DNA from: Legionella_C dresdenensis
GTDB taxonomy: Bacteria; Pseudomonadota; Gammaproteobacteria; Legionellales; Legionellaceae
Assembly (NCBI RefSeq): GCF_042649825.1
Contig: NZ_JBHSAB010000014.1
Span: forward strand, 109,612-173,611
Length of the DNA: 64,000 bases
Direction: 5' to 3'
This document shows positions 17,463 through 26,005 of the stretch, one piece after another (positions within the stretch are counted from its first letter, which is position 1; each line of letters begins with the position of its first letter). The notes under the pieces are model-generated. The model saw only the letters and a program-made list of their open reading frames with translations. It was not told the origin of the DNA and did not search any database. A program made the translations under genes and the position numbers.

Positions 17463-17655
17463 CCTTGATTACGCTACGCTGCATCAAGGCTACAAGAGCC
17501 TCTCGGATTTCAGCGTAGCCTTGATGCAGCGCAGCGTAATCAAGGTTACAAGAGCCTCTCAAATTCAGCGTAGCCTTGATGCAGCGCAGCGTAATCAAGG
17601 TTACAAGAGCCTCTCAAATTCAGCGTAGCCTTGATGCAGCGCAGCGTAATCAAGG
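17463..17655. repeat. REP array: four GTAG-tagged palindromes, three in 55-bp tandem
   Basis: There are four copies of a 27-bp imperfect palindrome (CCTTGAT...ATCAAGG) at 17463-17489, 17519-17545, 17574-17600 and 17629-17655. Copies 2-4 run in one direction, each with GTAG directly 5' of the palindrome, and repeat every 55 bases with a near-identical 28-base filler. Copy 1 is in the opposite direction, with CTAC directly after it. A GTAG (or GGAG) tag next to an imperfect palindrome is the known form of REP sequences recognised by RAYT transposases, and a RAYT gene begins 93 bases further on. Confidence 0.9.
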
Positions 17656-17747
17656 GAACTAACAAGGAGGAAAAACCTTACCACTTGCTTATCAAGGTAT
17701 ATTTCACTAATATCGCCAGCGCTCCAACCACTAAAAGGAATATAAAA

Positions 17748-18281
17748 TTGGTCAACTATCGCCGGAACTTTCTTCCTGGGGGAATGTTTTTCTTTACCGC
17801 TACTTTGCACAATAGGAAATCAACTTTGTTAGTCGATAAAATTGAGTTGCTTAAAGAAGCTATCCATATGGTAAAAACAGAATACCCTTTTCAAATCAGA
17901 GCTTATGTCGTGCTTCCTGAGCATATGCATATGATTTGGCAATTGCCGCCTCGTGACTCAAATTACTCTCTGCGGTGGCAAAAAATCAAAACAAGGTTTT
18001 CAAAGGCAGTATGCAAAACCGAGATGCCCGTATTTAAATCCCAACATAATGAATGTATTCTTTGGCAACGGCGATTTTGGGAGCATACAATTCGGGATGA
18101 AAAGGACTTTGAAAACCATGTTCATTATATTCACTATAACCCTATCAAACATGGTTTAGTTAGCTCTCTACACCAGTGGCCTCATTCTTCGTTTCATCAT
18201 TATGTTCGTTTTGGGCAATTGCCGTATAATTGGAGTGGCAACGGGGTTGAGAATGTTAATGCGTTTGGTTTTGGGGAGTAA
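17748..18281 (+). CDS. REP-associated tyrosine transposase (RAYT, Y1/HUH family)
   Basis: Single-strand DNA transposase of the IS200-like Y1 family, of the kind that mobilises REP palindromes. It is 177 residues. The N-terminus VNYRRNFLPGGMFFFT, the metal-binding HUH motif in PEHMHMIWQLP (near 60), WQRRFWEHTIRDEKDF and the catalytic-tyrosine region HYIHYNPIKHGLV (near 128) are all present and typical of RAYTs. The start is the TTG at 17748, eight bases after AAAGGA. The frame also runs upstream to an ATG at 17631, but that part is REP sequence. REPs flank it in inverted orientation, at 17629-17655 and 18302-18328. There is no TnpB and there are no IS ends. It appears intact. Confidence 0.94.
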   Translation: MVNYRRNFLPGGMFFFTATLHNRKSTLLVDKIELLKEAIHMVKTEYPFQIRAYVVLPEHMHMIWQLPPRDSNYSLRWQKIKTRFSKAVCKTEMPVFKSQHNECILWQRRFWEHTIRDEKDFENHVHYIHYNPIKHGLVSSLHQWPHSSFHHYVRFGQLPYNWSGNGVENVNAFGFGE

Positions 18282-18301
18282 AAACCTTGGGCGGAGGAAA
18301 A

Positions 18302-18367
18302 CCTTGATTACGCTACGCTGCATCAAGGCTACAAGAGGATGTCGGATGCAGCTCAGCGTAATCAAGG
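18302..18367. repeat. REP copies downstream of the RAYT gene
   Basis: 18302-18328 is identical over 27 bases to the REP at 17463-17489, with the CTAC (inverted GTAG) tag directly after it. A second, shortened copy (GCAGCTCAGCGTAATCAAGG) lies at 18348-18367. With the array to the left, the RAYT gene is bracketed by REPs in opposite orientation. Confidence 0.88.
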
Positions 18368-18390
18368 TTTTGATTCAGCATTACCGATTT

Positions 18391-21300
18391 TTAAAGTGTG
18401 ATTTGCTGATCGTTTTGTTGGCTCGGAACAATCCACCCTGCTAACTGCTGAGCCTTTTGCTCGAAATTTTGATCATTAATTTGCGCTAACAAGCCATAAA
18501 AATTATTAGTAATATCCTGTCGTCCCCTGAACAACCGATGAGCCATTTGGAAATGTTTGCTATGGCGCTGTTGGCAATAGTTTTGGATGGCCCGCAAGCA
18601 ATCTGCGGGATTACTGCCTTTTTTCGCAATAAGCGCAGTGATCGCCTTAACCCCGTCAGGTACCGTTTTAAATGGATTACGGACTTTATCTTGCCAGTAA
18701 GCTTTATTATCGCAAATATTTTTAATCACCTGGATTAGATCAGCTTGAGTCGCCGTTGTGGTGGGTACTGGTGTAACGCTAACGTTTTGGAGCTTCTCAA
18801 CCGGCTCCTCAAGCAAACGTTCTCTGAATTGAGTTTCAGTATCAAAACGAGCAATATGGCTATCACCGTCGCCTAACTGGAAAGCATTGACTACTTGCTG
18901 ATTAAAAAATTTATCGTCAGTGAATTGCGTACCATATTTTTCTTGCAAATAAGCCTTAAATTCCTCCTGCTTCTCCGGCGGCACATTAAACTCAGCATAA
19001 GAAGCCGGAAGCTCTAACGTCTCGGTGTACTCGTGATAATCTTTTTTAAGCTTAAGCTGATTGTCAGGGGTAAGTTTACTAATAAACCATTGCCGAACAA
19101 AATCAACGATTTCACGCTGAATATCATCGACCGTTAAAATTCGCAATAATGGATGACCAATCACCGATTGGGCTAACCGGCGTTTTACCCCTGAAAAACA
19201 GCTGGGTCTATCGGGCTGTAAATCATCATATTCTTCAAATATCGGATTATTTTTTTTATCCACGCAAAGTTTGCCATCCTTATCCCTTTTCTGCCTTTTG
19301 TTATCCCAATTATGGGCACGGCCAATTAAAGCAAGTTCGGCAATAAAATGTTCAAGCCTTGACGCCTCCGTATGGCCATCTTCAGGCGCAATCTTACTAT
19401 CAGTCGCGGCAAGATAAAGCATGGCAATGACAGGCAAGTATTCATCAAACGTTGACCAGCGCTCACTGAGATTGCCAGGTTCAACATTGACATATGCAGC
19501 TTGAGGGTGTATCCAGTAATTAGGCCTGGATAAGTAGCGCAAAGCAGTGTGATCTTTATGCTGGTAATACGCCTTTAATGCCTCAGCCCTTTGAGTCTCA
19601 TTCAAAGCGAGACGATTAAATTCCGCATATGATTCAGGCAGCGCAGAAGGCTGTCCAGCAATAACAATCATGGCCGGATTCGCTCGATACCGCTCCCGTA
19701 GTTTATCGCGAAGCGCCTCAACAATTACATCCGCGCCTTGTGCACGCACCAGCGGCTGGTAACGATCGATTGCTGATTGCAATCGTTTCTGTTCGCCACT
19801 GGTTAAGGCACGCATAGAGGATTCGTGATCGCGTGCTAATATTTCCGCACTAAGGCCATTGCGCGCTTCCTCGCGATAATATCCATCCCGCTGGGCCTGT
19901 TGGCGTACTGCGGGAATAGCCAGCAATAATTCGGCAACGGGTTGATTATTAATGCTAAGCGCCAGCCGTAATAACTCATTAGGATCGCCACCATATACCT
20001 GCTGGTGGCACAGCGCTTTGACCGCAGGAATACTCAATAAAAACCGGATGTCATCCAACAAATTCTCTTCCTGGGCATAGTCGCGCCTGACGCCCCGGCG
20101 AATCAGATTACGCAGCAGATAAAATGCCTGTTTCGCCTCATCCTCAGTAATGTTAAAAACCCCAGCGGGATTTTCCTCTTCAAACTCTGCTTTTTGAGCC
20201 TGCAGCTGATCGAGTTGCTGGCTAACAAAGGGATAGACATATTTTTTCCCGTATTCCTGATCATGAAACTCCATATAAGCCAAAACGCAATTGATATTGA
20301 GCAGATAGAAAATCGTATCCAGACGTCTGGATGTTATGGCATCATTTACCAGGCGATAATCGCGAGCTTTCAACATCTCATTTCGCCCCTCTTCAGTCAG
20401 ATGGCGTGAAAAATGCTGGATCATCGCAATACAGCCATATTGGATAGCGTTTTGAACAAGCTGATAATCGCCGCTTTTTACCATATCAATCTTTTCTTCT
20501 TCCGTTAGAAGGCTTTCAAAATAGTTAATAGTATCTATCTGGTTATTTGCGGCAGCTAATTGAATAACTTCATAATTATCTGCTTTCACCATGCCTATTT
20601 TCTGTATCCCGGAAAGGTGGCCTGCAAGGTGTTGAACCGCAGCCGTTTGACCTCTTGCGGCGGCTTCGCGAATAGCCCGATAATTACCCACTTCCACAGC
20701 GACTTTTTTCTCTTGATCATTCAACTGATCTTCAAAACACTCGATAGCGGCGGTATATCCCAGCTTGGCAGCGGCTTGAATAGCATTATAATTCTCCGCT
20801 TTCACCATCTTTTTGTTTTCTTCTGCATTCAGGTATTTTTGAAGATGCCGAATAATGTCAGCTGACTTGACGGCATTTTTAATTGCATCATAATTCCCCG
20901 CTCGCACTGCCTCTTTTTTTTCTCCCTCAGACAGGCGGGTTTCAAAGTGCTTAATAATATCGAGATGGCCATCTTGGGCAGCCCATCGAATAGCCAGATA
21001 ATCACTTGCTTTTACCGCTTCTATTTTCTCATCATCAGTCAGGTAACTTTCCAGATACTCAATTGTTTTGAGGTGGCCAGATTTGGCAGCCAATTGAATA
21101 GCCTGATAATTCTCAGCCTTAACTGCAGCTCTTATTTCTTCTGGATAATTCTCAAAGTACTTAATTACCTCAGTATGGCCATTTCCGGCAGCATCTTGAA
21201 TAACCCGGTATTGCGACATTTTAACTACATCTATTAGCTCTTTCTCGCTCAGGTAACCTTCAAGATACTTAACCCTGTCGAGGTGGCCATTTTCGATAGC

Positions 21301-22104
21301 AAATCGAATAGCAGAATAATTGTCTGCTCTTATTGCTTTGTTTTTTTCTTCGATACTCAAATAACTTTCCAGATACTTAAACGTATCGGTATGGCCATTT
21401 TGAGCGGCCAATCGAATAGCAAGATAATCGCCTGCTCTTACTGCTGCATTTTTTTCTTCCTCGCTCAAGTAACTTTCCAGATACTTAAGCATACCTGTAT
21501 GGCCATTTTGAGCAGCATTACAAATAGCCTTATAATTCCATGCCTTCACCACAGCGTTCATATCTTCGCTAGCCAGGTGGTTTTCAAGATATTCTATAGT
21601 AGTGGTATGACCATTTTTGACAGCATCCTGGATTGCCTCGTAACCCCAGGTAGTAACCGCAGCTTTTTCTTCCGGAGTTAAATAGTTTTCAAGGTACTCA
21701 ATAACCGCAATATGACCATTTGCGACAGCTAAACGAATAGCGTGATATTTATTATTGGTCACTGCTGCTTTTTTTTCTTTCTCAGTCAGATAACGTTCAA
21801 GATATTTAATAGCGGCAATATCGCCATATCTGACGGCCTCCAGAATAACTTTATACTGCTCCGCTTTTATGGCTGTTTTTTTCTCTTTGGTAGAGAAAAT
21901 TTGTATATGATCTAATTTTTCACACAACACGCATATCGCGGCCAGCGTCAAACGACACGTGCCGCGCCCTTTGATCTCAAGCTCGTATTCATTGATTAAA
22001 TCATCGGTGATCAGACTGCGATCAGGCGGGTTACTCGCAAGAAACTGATTTATCGCCGGGTATTTTTGCAAATTTGTTTCGCTTAAAAGGATTGATTGTG
22101 CCAT
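18391..22104 (-). CDS. Ankyrin-like repeat protein, 1237 aa (putative effector)
   Basis: Residues about 81-615 hold 14 full and one partial repeat of about 36 residues. The consensus is roughly NY-x-AI-x-AA-x-NGH-x-x-I-x-YLE-x-YL-x-x-EEK, e.g. DYLAIRLAAQNGHTDTFKYL. The helix-turn-helix NGH core resembles ankyrin repeats, with an extended charged linker in place of the usual 33-residue unit. The C-terminal half (about 620-1237) is not recognisable to me; it is charged, helical and contains repeated SYAEFN segments (near 830 and 1045). No signal peptide or membrane segment is seen. Eukaryote-like repeats and an orphan location suggest a host-directed effector. The 3' end is about 23 bases from the RAYT-linked REPs. 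Confidence 0.84.
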   Translation of the reverse strand: MAQSILLSETNLQKYPAINQFLASNPPDRSLITDDLINEYELEIKGRGTCRLTLAAICVLCEKLDHIQIFSTKEKKTAIKAEQYKVILEAVRYGDIAAIKYLERYLTEKEKKAAVTNNKYHAIRLAVANGHIAVIEYLENYLTPEEKAAVTTWGYEAIQDAVKNGHTTTIEYLENHLASEDMNAVVKAWNYKAICNAAQNGHTGMLKYLESYLSEEEKNAAVRAGDYLAIRLAAQNGHTDTFKYLESYLSIEEKNKAIRADNYSAIRFAIENGHLDRVKYLEGYLSEKELIDVVKMSQYRVIQDAAGNGHTEVIKYFENYPEEIRAAVKAENYQAIQLAAKSGHLKTIEYLESYLTDDEKIEAVKASDYLAIRWAAQDGHLDIIKHFETRLSEGEKKEAVRAGNYDAIKNAVKSADIIRHLQKYLNAEENKKMVKAENYNAIQAAAKLGYTAAIECFEDQLNDQEKKVAVEVGNYRAIREAAARGQTAAVQHLAGHLSGIQKIGMVKADNYEVIQLAAANNQIDTINYFESLLTEEEKIDMVKSGDYQLVQNAIQYGCIAMIQHFSRHLTEEGRNEMLKARDYRLVNDAITSRRLDTIFYLLNINCVLAYMEFHDQEYGKKYVYPFVSQQLDQLQAQKAEFEEENPAGVFNITEDEAKQAFYLLRNLIRRGVRRDYAQEENLLDDIRFLLSIPAVKALCHQQVYGGDPNELLRLALSINNQPVAELLLAIPAVRQQAQRDGYYREEARNGLSAEILARDHESSMRALTSGEQKRLQSAIDRYQPLVRAQGADVIVEALRDKLRERYRANPAMIVIAGQPSALPESYAEFNRLALNETQRAEALKAYYQHKDHTALRYLSRPNYWIHPQAAYVNVEPGNLSERWSTFDEYLPVIAMLYLAATDSKIAPEDGHTEASRLEHFIAELALIGRAHNWDNKRQKRDKDGKLCVDKKNNPIFEEYDDLQPDRPSCFSGVKRRLAQSVIGHPLLRILTVDDIQREIVDFVRQWFISKLTPDNQLKLKKDYHEYTETLELPASYAEFNVPPEKQEEFKAYLQEKYGTQFTDDKFFNQQVVNAFQLGDGDSHIARFDTETQFRERLLEEPVEKLQNVSVTPVPTTTATQADLIQVIKNICDNKAYWQDKVRNPFKTVPDGVKAITALIAKKGSNPADCLRAIQNYCQQRHSKHFQMAHRLFRGRQDITNNFYGLLAQINDQNFEQKAQQLAGWIVPSQQNDQQITL

Positions 22105-22194
22105 GATTGGTCTTTAAAAGAACTTTATGTAGGTATTATACCGCAATAGAGCAATATTTAATACCCAAAGAGTCTTTGATAATAAGCCGGGCAA

Positions 22195-22222
22195 GCCATA
22201 ATGCAGCGCAACCGTAATCAAG
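22195..22222. repeat. REP remnant
   Basis: ATGCAGCGCAACCGTAATCAAGG is the right-hand portion of the REP palindrome found around 17.5 kb, with two changes and a lost left arm. It shows that the RAYT-linked repeat has spread beyond its gene, here about 3.9 kb away, beyond the start of the ankyrin-like gene. Confidence 0.65.
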
Positions 22223-22245
22223 GTTTTATTTTACCCTCTCCCCAA

Positions 22246-22428
22246 CCCTCTCCCGATACGGGAGAGGGGGCAAGAAGTAAAAGGCCTTTGCAAACCCTCA
22301 AATGCCAGGGATGGCATCTGGGAGCGTCAGGATGACTTCATGCGTGTTTGCAAAAAGCCTTTAAAGGAAAGGGCTTACCCGCTCTGAACTAGCAAGGAAT
22401 AATGAGGTGTTGGGCTTTGCAGCCCAAC
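22246..22428. repeat. Composite of three intergenic palindromes before the pnp 3' end
   Basis: The 342-bp gap 22105-22446 holds no gene but several repeats. CCCTCTCCC/GGGAGAGGG is at 22246-22268. An 83-bp unit at 22280-22362 has 16-17 bp inverted ends (AAAGGCCTTTGCAAAC and its near complement) and an inner palindrome ATGCCA..TGGCAT at 22302-22317. A GTTGGGCT..AGCCCAAC hairpin is at 22409-22428, just beyond the pnp stop. The 83-bp unit has the form of a small non-coding mobile element (MITE), but no target duplication is clear. Confidence 0.68.
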
Positions 22429-22446
22429 CTACACTGGTTTATTGGA

Positions 22447-24612
22447 TTATTCTTCTGTTGGCTGTGTTTCAGCAGCTTCAGGCTGTTCTGCAACCGATGC
22501 CGATTTAACTTCTTCTTCAGGTTTGGCAGCAGGTTGAGGTTTATCCTTCCACTCGAGCTTGACGCGGCCTTGTTTATCAACACCTGCAACAAATACTTCG
22601 ATTTCCTGACCTTCGCTTAATACCGACTCAACTTTCTGGTTGCGGTCGCTGCAAATCTGAGAAATATGCAATAAACCATCTTTACCAGGCAACAGGTTGA
22701 TGAAAGCACCAAAATCAACGATTTTGCTGACTTTGCCCTGATAAGTTTGCCCAACTTCGATTTCTGCAATCAACGCTTTAATTTGCTTTTGCGCTTCTTC
22801 CAGAGCAGCCGCATCAGGTGAGAATAATTGCACAACGCCTGTATCGTCAATATCAATCGATACACCTGTTGCTTCAGTCAGAGCCTTAATCGTTGCGCCA
22901 CCTTTACCAATAATCGTGCGAATCTTGTCTTCAGCTACTTTCATGGTAACAATACGGGGAGCATGCTGTGATAACTCGTCGCGGTGTTCAGACAGTGCAT
23001 TGTTCATCACGCCCAGAATATGGATACGGCCCGCTAATGCCTGTTCTAATGCCTGCTCCATGATTTCTTTAGTGATACCGGTTATTTTGATATCCATCTG
23101 CAGGGCTGTAACCCCTTTTTCTGTACCGGCTACTTTAAAGTCCATATCGCCCAGGTGATCTTCGTCACCCAGAATATCGGTCAGAACAGCAAAACGATCA
23201 CCTTCTTTAATCAGCCCCATTGCAACACCGGCAACGGGCGCTTTTAAGGGTACACCAGCGTCCATCAATGCCAGACTGGTACCGCAGACTGTTGCCATCG
23301 AGCTTGAACCGTTTGATTCTGTAATTTCTGATACAACTCGCAGTACATAAGGGAACTCGCTTGCTGAAGGCAGTACTGCCATTAAGCTGCGTTTTGCCAG
23401 ACGGCCATGACCAATCTCGCGGCGTTTGGGGCTGCCAACCATTCCTGTTTCACCCACTGAGTAGGGGGGAAAATTATAGTGCAGCATAAAGCGATCTTTC
23501 GCTTCACCAATCAGACCATCAAGCATTTGGGCATCGCGATCATTACCTAAAGTGGCAACAACAATCGCCTGGGTTTCACCACGCGTGAATAACGCTGAAC
23601 CATGAACCCGCTCAAGCAGTTTAGTCCGAATTGAAATCGGACGAACAGTACGCTGATCCCGGCCGTCAATTCGCGGCTCGCCATTAAGTATACGATTGCG
23701 AACAATATTTTTTTCCAGCTCGCCCAGAATGTCAGTAATTTTCGCAGGGCAAGCGTCTTCCTGTTCGGCGGTAACTTTATCTTTAATCTCTTGCCTGACC
23801 TGATCAAGACGCTGGTAACGGGCTTGTTTGTCTTTCAGCAAATAGGCAGCAGTTACTTCGTCAGTCGCCAGTTCTTCAATACGGGTACGCAACGCCTGAT
23901 CAACCGGTGCAGCAGTCCACTCCCAACGCGCCTTGCCAGTTTCTCTTGCCAGTTCGTTGATTGCCTTGATAACGCTTTGCATCATTTCGTGCCCGTACAT
24001 AACGGCACCCAACATAATCTCTTCGCTTAATTCGCGCGCTTCTGATTCAACCATTAAAATGGCATCGCTGGTTCCTGCCACAACCAGATCCAGCTCTGAT
24101 TCTGCAATCTGTTTATGGCTTGGATTTAACAGATATATACCGTCTTTATAACCAACCCGCGCAGCGCCAATTGGCCCATCAAATGGAATGCCTGAAATTG
24201 CAAGAGCGGCAGAAGCGCCTATCATGGACAAAATGTCAGCCTGTACATCAGGGTTAAATGACATAACTGTGGCAATAATCTGAACTTCATTAAGGAAGCC
24301 CTCGGGAAATAATGGCCGCAGAGGTCGATCCATAAGACGGGAAATCAGCGTTTCATTTTCGCTTGGCCGGCCTTCACGCTTGTTGAAACCGCCGGGAACC
24401 TTACCCGCTGCGTAACTTTTTTCCTGATAATTAACTGTTAAAGGGAAAAAGCTGTTTGATTCAGCTCCGTCTTTTTTGGCTACTGCAGTTACCAGAACTT
24501 GCGTACCACCCATACTAACAAACACAGCCCCATCTGCCTGTCGCGCGATTTCTCCGGTTTCGAGGGTTAAGATATGTTCCCCGAATCGCACTTCTTTTGT
24601 GATTTTAGTCAC
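22447..24612 (-). CDS. pnp: Polynucleotide phosphorylase
   Basis: 3'-5' phosphorolytic exoribonuclease of the RNA degradosome, 721 residues. In order: two RNase PH domains (about 1-215 and 320-540, including FALTD-like MGLIKEGDRFAVLTDILGDE), a KH domain with IRTIIGKGGATIKALTEATG (near 565) and an S1 domain starting YQGKVSKIVDFGAFINLLPG (near 628), then a Glu/Ala-rich tail of about 30 residues. The start is GTG at 24612 with AGAGG eight bases upstream. It follows rpsO, from which it is separated by a hairpin, the classic rpsO-pnp order. The long 5' leader could support PNPase/RNase III autoregulation as in other gammaproteobacteria. Confidence 0.97.
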   Translation of the reverse strand: MTKITKEVRFGEHILTLETGEIARQADGAVFVSMGGTQVLVTAVAKKDGAESNSFFPLTVNYQEKSYAAGKVPGGFNKREGRPSENETLISRLMDRPLRPLFPEGFLNEVQIIATVMSFNPDVQADILSMIGASAALAISGIPFDGPIGAARVGYKDGIYLLNPSHKQIAESELDLVVAGTSDAILMVESEARELSEEIMLGAVMYGHEMMQSVIKAINELARETGKARWEWTAAPVDQALRTRIEELATDEVTAAYLLKDKQARYQRLDQVRQEIKDKVTAEQEDACPAKITDILGELEKNIVRNRILNGEPRIDGRDQRTVRPISIRTKLLERVHGSALFTRGETQAIVVATLGNDRDAQMLDGLIGEAKDRFMLHYNFPPYSVGETGMVGSPKRREIGHGRLAKRSLMAVLPSASEFPYVLRVVSEITESNGSSSMATVCGTSLALMDAGVPLKAPVAGVAMGLIKEGDRFAVLTDILGDEDHLGDMDFKVAGTEKGVTALQMDIKITGITKEIMEQALEQALAGRIHILGVMNNALSEHRDELSQHAPRIVTMKVAEDKIRTIIGKGGATIKALTEATGVSIDIDDTGVVQLFSPDAAALEEAQKQIKALIAEIEVGQTYQGKVSKIVDFGAFINLLPGKDGLLHISQICSDRNQKVESVLSEGQEIEVFVAGVDKQGRVKLEWKDKPQPAAKPEEEVKSASVAEQPEAAETQPTEE

Positions 24613-24634
24613 GTAAACACCTCTTTAGGTAATA

Positions 24635-24663
24635 TTAAATAAAAAAGGCGCAGAAGCGCCTTT
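24635..24663 (-). terminator. Rho-independent terminator/attenuator between rpsO and pnp
   Basis: On the minus strand AAAGGCGC, a TTCT loop and GCGCCTTT form an 8-bp stem, followed by a T-rich run (TTTTTTATTT). It lies 55 bases after the rpsO stop and 30 bases before the pnp start. It should end much rpsO transcription, as the rpsO terminator does in E. coli, with read-through into pnp. Confidence 0.85.
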
Positions 24664-24717
24664 CGTTTTAAACTGAACTGTTCCTGCAGGTATTATCCAT
24701 CGGACAGGACTCAGCAA

Positions 24718-24993
24718 TTAATAAGAATCTCGTAAACCAAGATTTTGAATCAGTGACTGATAACGCACTTGATCATTCTTTTTCAAATATTTTAACAGTT
24801 TCCGGCGTTTGTTAACCAGAGCCTGCAGACCACGACGCGAATGAAAATCCTTGCGGTTTGCTTTGAAATGATCAGTCAGATATTGGATACGGCCAGTCAT
24901 TAACGAAACTTGAACTTCTGGCGAACCAGTATCTTTCTCAGAACGTTTGTGCTGCTCAATAATTTCTGCTTTTTGTACGCTAGTTAGCGACAT
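24718..24993 (-). CDS. rpsO: 30S ribosomal protein S15
   Basis: Small-subunit protein that binds the central domain of 16S rRNA early in assembly. It is 91 residues, close to the normal 89, with DTGSPEVQVSLMTGRIQYLT and the DFHSRRGLQALVNKRRKLL rRNA-binding stretch. AGGAGTGA precedes the ATG at 24993. It sits between truB and pnp, as in most gammaproteobacteria. Confidence 0.98.
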   Translation of the reverse strand: MSLTSVQKAEIIEQHKRSEKDTGSPEVQVSLMTGRIQYLTDHFKANRKDFHSRRGLQALVNKRRKLLKYLKKNDQVRYQSLIQNLGLRDSY

Positions 24994-25069
24994 TGCTCAC
25001 TCCTGAATATAAGCTTGATATCTTGGTCAAAAGCAGCATTCTAGCAAGCTCTCGTACAAGACACAAGTG

Positions 25070-26005
25070 TTAGTTAATAATTTGTTCAATTTTCTTTTCT
25101 GGCTCAGCCAGAAAACGTTTTACCTTTAATGATCCTTGTCTGTCGAATTCAGCCAGCCCGACAAATTGTCCCTTATCGTTGTGTATCCGATACAGTCCGC
25201 TTTCCTGCGGCGATAAAGAATCTGAAATGATCCGCCCTTGTCTGAGCTGAGTAATTTGCATTTCATTCAGCTGCAACAACGGCATATATTGCACCGCCCG
25301 TTCCAATGGCAGCAGGCGTTCCTGCAATTGCTCCTGATTTAATTGCCTTAGTTCATCCAGTTCATACATTGGCTCAGCGTCAAAACCCGCGGTATATAAC
25401 CGGTGCAATACCGTCACATTGGCTCCGCAACCCAAAACCTCGCCAATATCTTCAATCAGGCTTCTGATATAGGTCCCTTTGGAACAGGAAACTTTAATAG
25501 TGAACTGTCTACCATCAAAATCCAGTAATTCAAGTTGGTGAACGGTAACCTCGCGTGCTTTACGCTCAATAGTCTGTCCCGCTCTCGCTAATCGATACAA
25601 CGGCGTTCCATTATGTTTTAACGCTGAAAACATAGGCGGAACCTGCTGAATTACACCGCTAAAACGCGCTATTGACTGATCCAATTGCTGCCGGGTAACC
25701 TCGAAATTATCTGTCTGGCTGATTATCTCACCCTGTGCATCGCCCGTACTGGTACGAATACCCAGTAATCCGGTTGCGACATAAGACTTGTCGGCATCCA
25801 GCAGATATTGACAGTATTTGGTTGCTTCGCCAAAACACACTGGCAACATGCCCGTTGCCAGCGGATCCAGACTTCCGGTATGACCTGCTTTGCGGGCATG
25901 ATAAATATGCCGGACTTTTTGCAATACAGCATTTGATGACAGCCCCTGCGGTTTATTGACCAGCAATATACCGTTTACAGCCAGGTTACAATCAGCTTTG
26001 CCCAT
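25070..26005 (-). CDS. truB: tRNA pseudouridine(55) synthase
   Basis: Makes pseudouridine 55 in the T-loop of tRNAs. It is 311 residues; the catalytic aspartate is in GHTGSLDPLATGMLP, and KSYVATGLLG, VPPMFSALKHNGTPLY and CSKGTYIRSLIEDIG are family blocks. A PUA-like C-terminal domain follows. The start is the ATG at 26005 (MGKADCNLAVNG), with GGAAG five bases upstream, inside the end of rbfA (overlap 14 bases). The frame also continues to 26038, but the extra residues are not family-like. It belongs to the nusA-infB operon. Confidence 0.96.
   Translation of the reverse strand: MGKADCNLAVNGILLVNKPQGLSSNAVLQKVRHIYHARKAGHTGSLDPLATGMLPVCFGEATKYCQYLLDADKSYVATGLLGIRTSTGDAQGEIISQTDNFEVTRQQLDQSIARFSGVIQQVPPMFSALKHNGTPLYRLARAGQTIERKAREVTVHQLELLDFDGRQFTIKVSCSKGTYIRSLIEDIGEVLGCGANVTVLHRLYTAGFDAEPMYELDELRQLNQEQLQERLLPLERAVQYMPLLQLNEMQITQLRQGRIISDSLSPQESGLYRIHNDKGQFVGLAEFDRQGSLKVKRFLAEPEKKIEQIIN

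Noticed and set aside
17519..17655. CRISPR-like array of direct repeats with regular spacing
   Set aside because: The fillers between the repeats are nearly identical rather than unique, the repeats carry a GTAG tag and lie beside a RAYT gene, and no cas gene is present. REP array is the better reading.
17631..17747. N-terminal extension of the RAYT protein from an ATG at 17631
   Set aside because: The extension is REP sequence and filler; the TTG at 17748 has a good ribosome site and matches the family N-terminus.
17748..18281. Complete IS200/IS605 insertion sequence
   Set aside because: There is no TnpB, no left and right IS hairpin ends, and the protein has RAYT-specific features with REPs around it.
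20194..21681. Plus-strand frames up to 132 codons opposite the ankyrin-like gene
   Set aside because: Their apparent repeated pattern is the reverse complement of the ankyrin-like units, not an independent repeat protein.
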